DNA of 64,000 nt, taken from assembly GCA_020746105.1 (NCBI GenBank), contig CM036619.1, forward strand, positions 73,707,635-73,771,634, read 5' to 3'. Below, piece by piece: positions 63,283 to 64,000 of the stretch (its first letter is position 1; every line of letters begins with the position of its first letter). The notes beneath the pieces are model-generated. The model was not told where the DNA came from. It saw only the letters and a list, made by a program, of their open reading frames with translations, and ran no database searches. This DNA is from Trogon surrucura. Lineage: Eukaryota; Chordata; Aves; Trogoniformes; Trogonidae. Made by a program: the position numbers and the translations under genes.

Positions 63283-64000
63283 CTACAGGTTGCCCCTGAG
63301 GATGGCTCTGCCAGACTTAAGGGTCCTTAACTTCAAGTCCGTGTCCCTGAGGAAGATACTGCTTCTCCAGCTGTGTGGCTGAGGACAGGACTGTCCCATG
63401 GTCTGCCCCAGTCCCCGACAGGTCCTGTGGCTGTAAAGGAAAGATAACACAAACACGCTTGGAGCAGCCACCTGGCATCACTACAGGTTGCCCCTGAGGA
63501 TGGCTCTGCCAGACTCAAGGGTCCTTAACTTCAAGTCCAGGTTCCTGAGGAATATGCCGCTTCTCCAACTGTGTGGCTGAGGATAGGACTGTCCCTTGGT
63601 CTGCTCCAGTCCCAGCCAGGCCCTGTGGCTGTAAAAGAAAGATAATACAGACACACTTGGAGCAGCCACCTGGCATCACTACAGGTTGCCCCTGAGGATG
63701 GCTCTGCCAGACTCAAGTGTCCTTAACTTCAAGTCGGTGTCCCTGAACCAGGTGCCTGTTCTCCAGCTGTGTGGCTGAGGACACGACTGTCCCCGTCCCT
63801 TGGTCTGCTCCTGTCCCAGCCAGGCCCTGTGGCTGTAAAAGAAAGGTAATACAAACAAATTTGGAGCAGCCACCTGCCATCACTACAGGTTGCCCCTGAG
63901 GATGGCTCTGCCAGACTTAAGGGTCCTTAACTTCAAGTTGGTGTCCCTGAGGAGTATGCCGCTTCTCCAGCTGTGTGGCTGAGGACAGGAGTGTCCCTTG
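63283..64000. repeat. Second higher-order repeat, next copy (cut by window end)
   Basis: Repeats the F, hybrid B/A, E', A-like series of 62282-63079 with few differences. Its third monomer (63679) carries GGTGCCTGTTCTCC, which in the previous copy is in the fifth (63080), indicating some exchange between units. Confidence 0.82.

Larger units (their letters stand above)
54446..64000. repeat. Tandem satellite array, 198/204-bp monomer, about 47 copies
   Basis: A GC-richer head-to-tail array running off the window end. Starting each monomer at the CTACAGGTTGCCCC core, monomers begin at 54662, 54860, 55058, 55256, 55454, 55652, 55856, 56054, 56258, 56462, 56660, 56864, 57068, 57272, 57470, 57668, 57872, 58076, 58280, 58484, 58682, 58880, 59078, 59276, 59474, 59672, 59870, 60074, 60278, 60482, 60680, 60878, 61076, 61274, 61472, 61670, 61874, 62078, 62282, 62480, 62678, 62882, 63080, 63283, 63481, 63679 and 63883 (cut). 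Lengths are 198 or 204 bp, once 203. The 6-bp difference is a duplicated GTCCCT in CTGTCCC(TGTCCC)TTGG. A near-invariant core runs from TGGAGCAGCCACCTGGCATC through ATGGCTCTGCCAGACT; the rest defines monomer classes. No bird satellite I can recall in sequence matches. Open frames within it lack ATG starts on the minus strand and are not genes. Confidence 0.97.

Noticed and set aside
54662..63873. Dozens of 60-64 codon minus-strand frames of two repeating types in the array
   Set aside because: They are the satellite monomer translated. Their apparent starts are GTG (GTGGCTGCTCC) or TTG (TTGAGTCTGGC), not ATG, and each ends at the same TAG in the core. Not genes.
54446..64000. CRISPR-like array
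   Set aside because: Repeats are 198-204 bp, head-to-tail with no unique spacers, in a vertebrate context; this is a satellite.
54446..64000. CENP-B box in the monomers
   Set aside because: No TTCG....CGGGA-type match was seen in the monomers read.

Overview
This window looks like non-coding DNA from a bird. The evidence is the interspersed repeats: fragments of CR1 LINEs, recognisable by the avian 3' end carrying the ATTCTATGAT octamer-type tail and by stretches of the ORF2 C-terminus, and solo LTRs of the TGTCCTGG...GCGACA type that are common in Neoaves and especially in songbirds. A passerine is my best guess, but that is an inference. No protein-coding gene, tRNA or rRNA could be supported. 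The open frames seen are short and look like chance frames, CR1 remnants or frames inside a satellite.

Layout. About 1-51.3 kb is an AT-rich gene desert: unique-looking sequence, homopolymer T tracts, small tandem duplications, seven CR1 pieces (near 5.8, 14.8, 25.6, 29.1, 33.3 and 41.7 kb, plus one at 51.3 kb) and two solo LTRs (12.26-12.63 and 44.81-45.38 kb). A few stretches (22.2-22.8, 26.3-26.6, 34.8-35.3, 39.3-40.0 kb) have the look of conserved non-coding elements, but nothing in one sequence alone can prove conservation. From 51.3 to 54.44 kb repeats are stacked: a CR1 ORF2 fragment, an 838-bp LTR with a perfect 5-bp target duplication, and an 814-bp LTR with three CCAAT boxes.

From 54.446 kb to the window end (and continuing beyond it) lies a GC-richer tandem satellite of about 47 full monomers, 198 or 204 bp long. 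Monomers fall into classes that recur in fixed order, giving higher-order repeats: an 8-monomer, 1602-bp unit (59078-60679, copied at 60680-62479 with one extra 198-bp monomer) and a different 5-monomer, about 1001-bp unit at the far end (62282-63282, repeated from 63283). The array begins exactly at the end of the 814-bp LTR, and its first sequence sits where a retroviral primer-binding site would be, so the satellite may descend from an endogenous-retrovirus leader. This is the most interesting part of the window.

There are no genes to link into a pathway. Regulatory content is limited to LTR promoter and polyadenylation signals and to candidate, untested non-coding elements.
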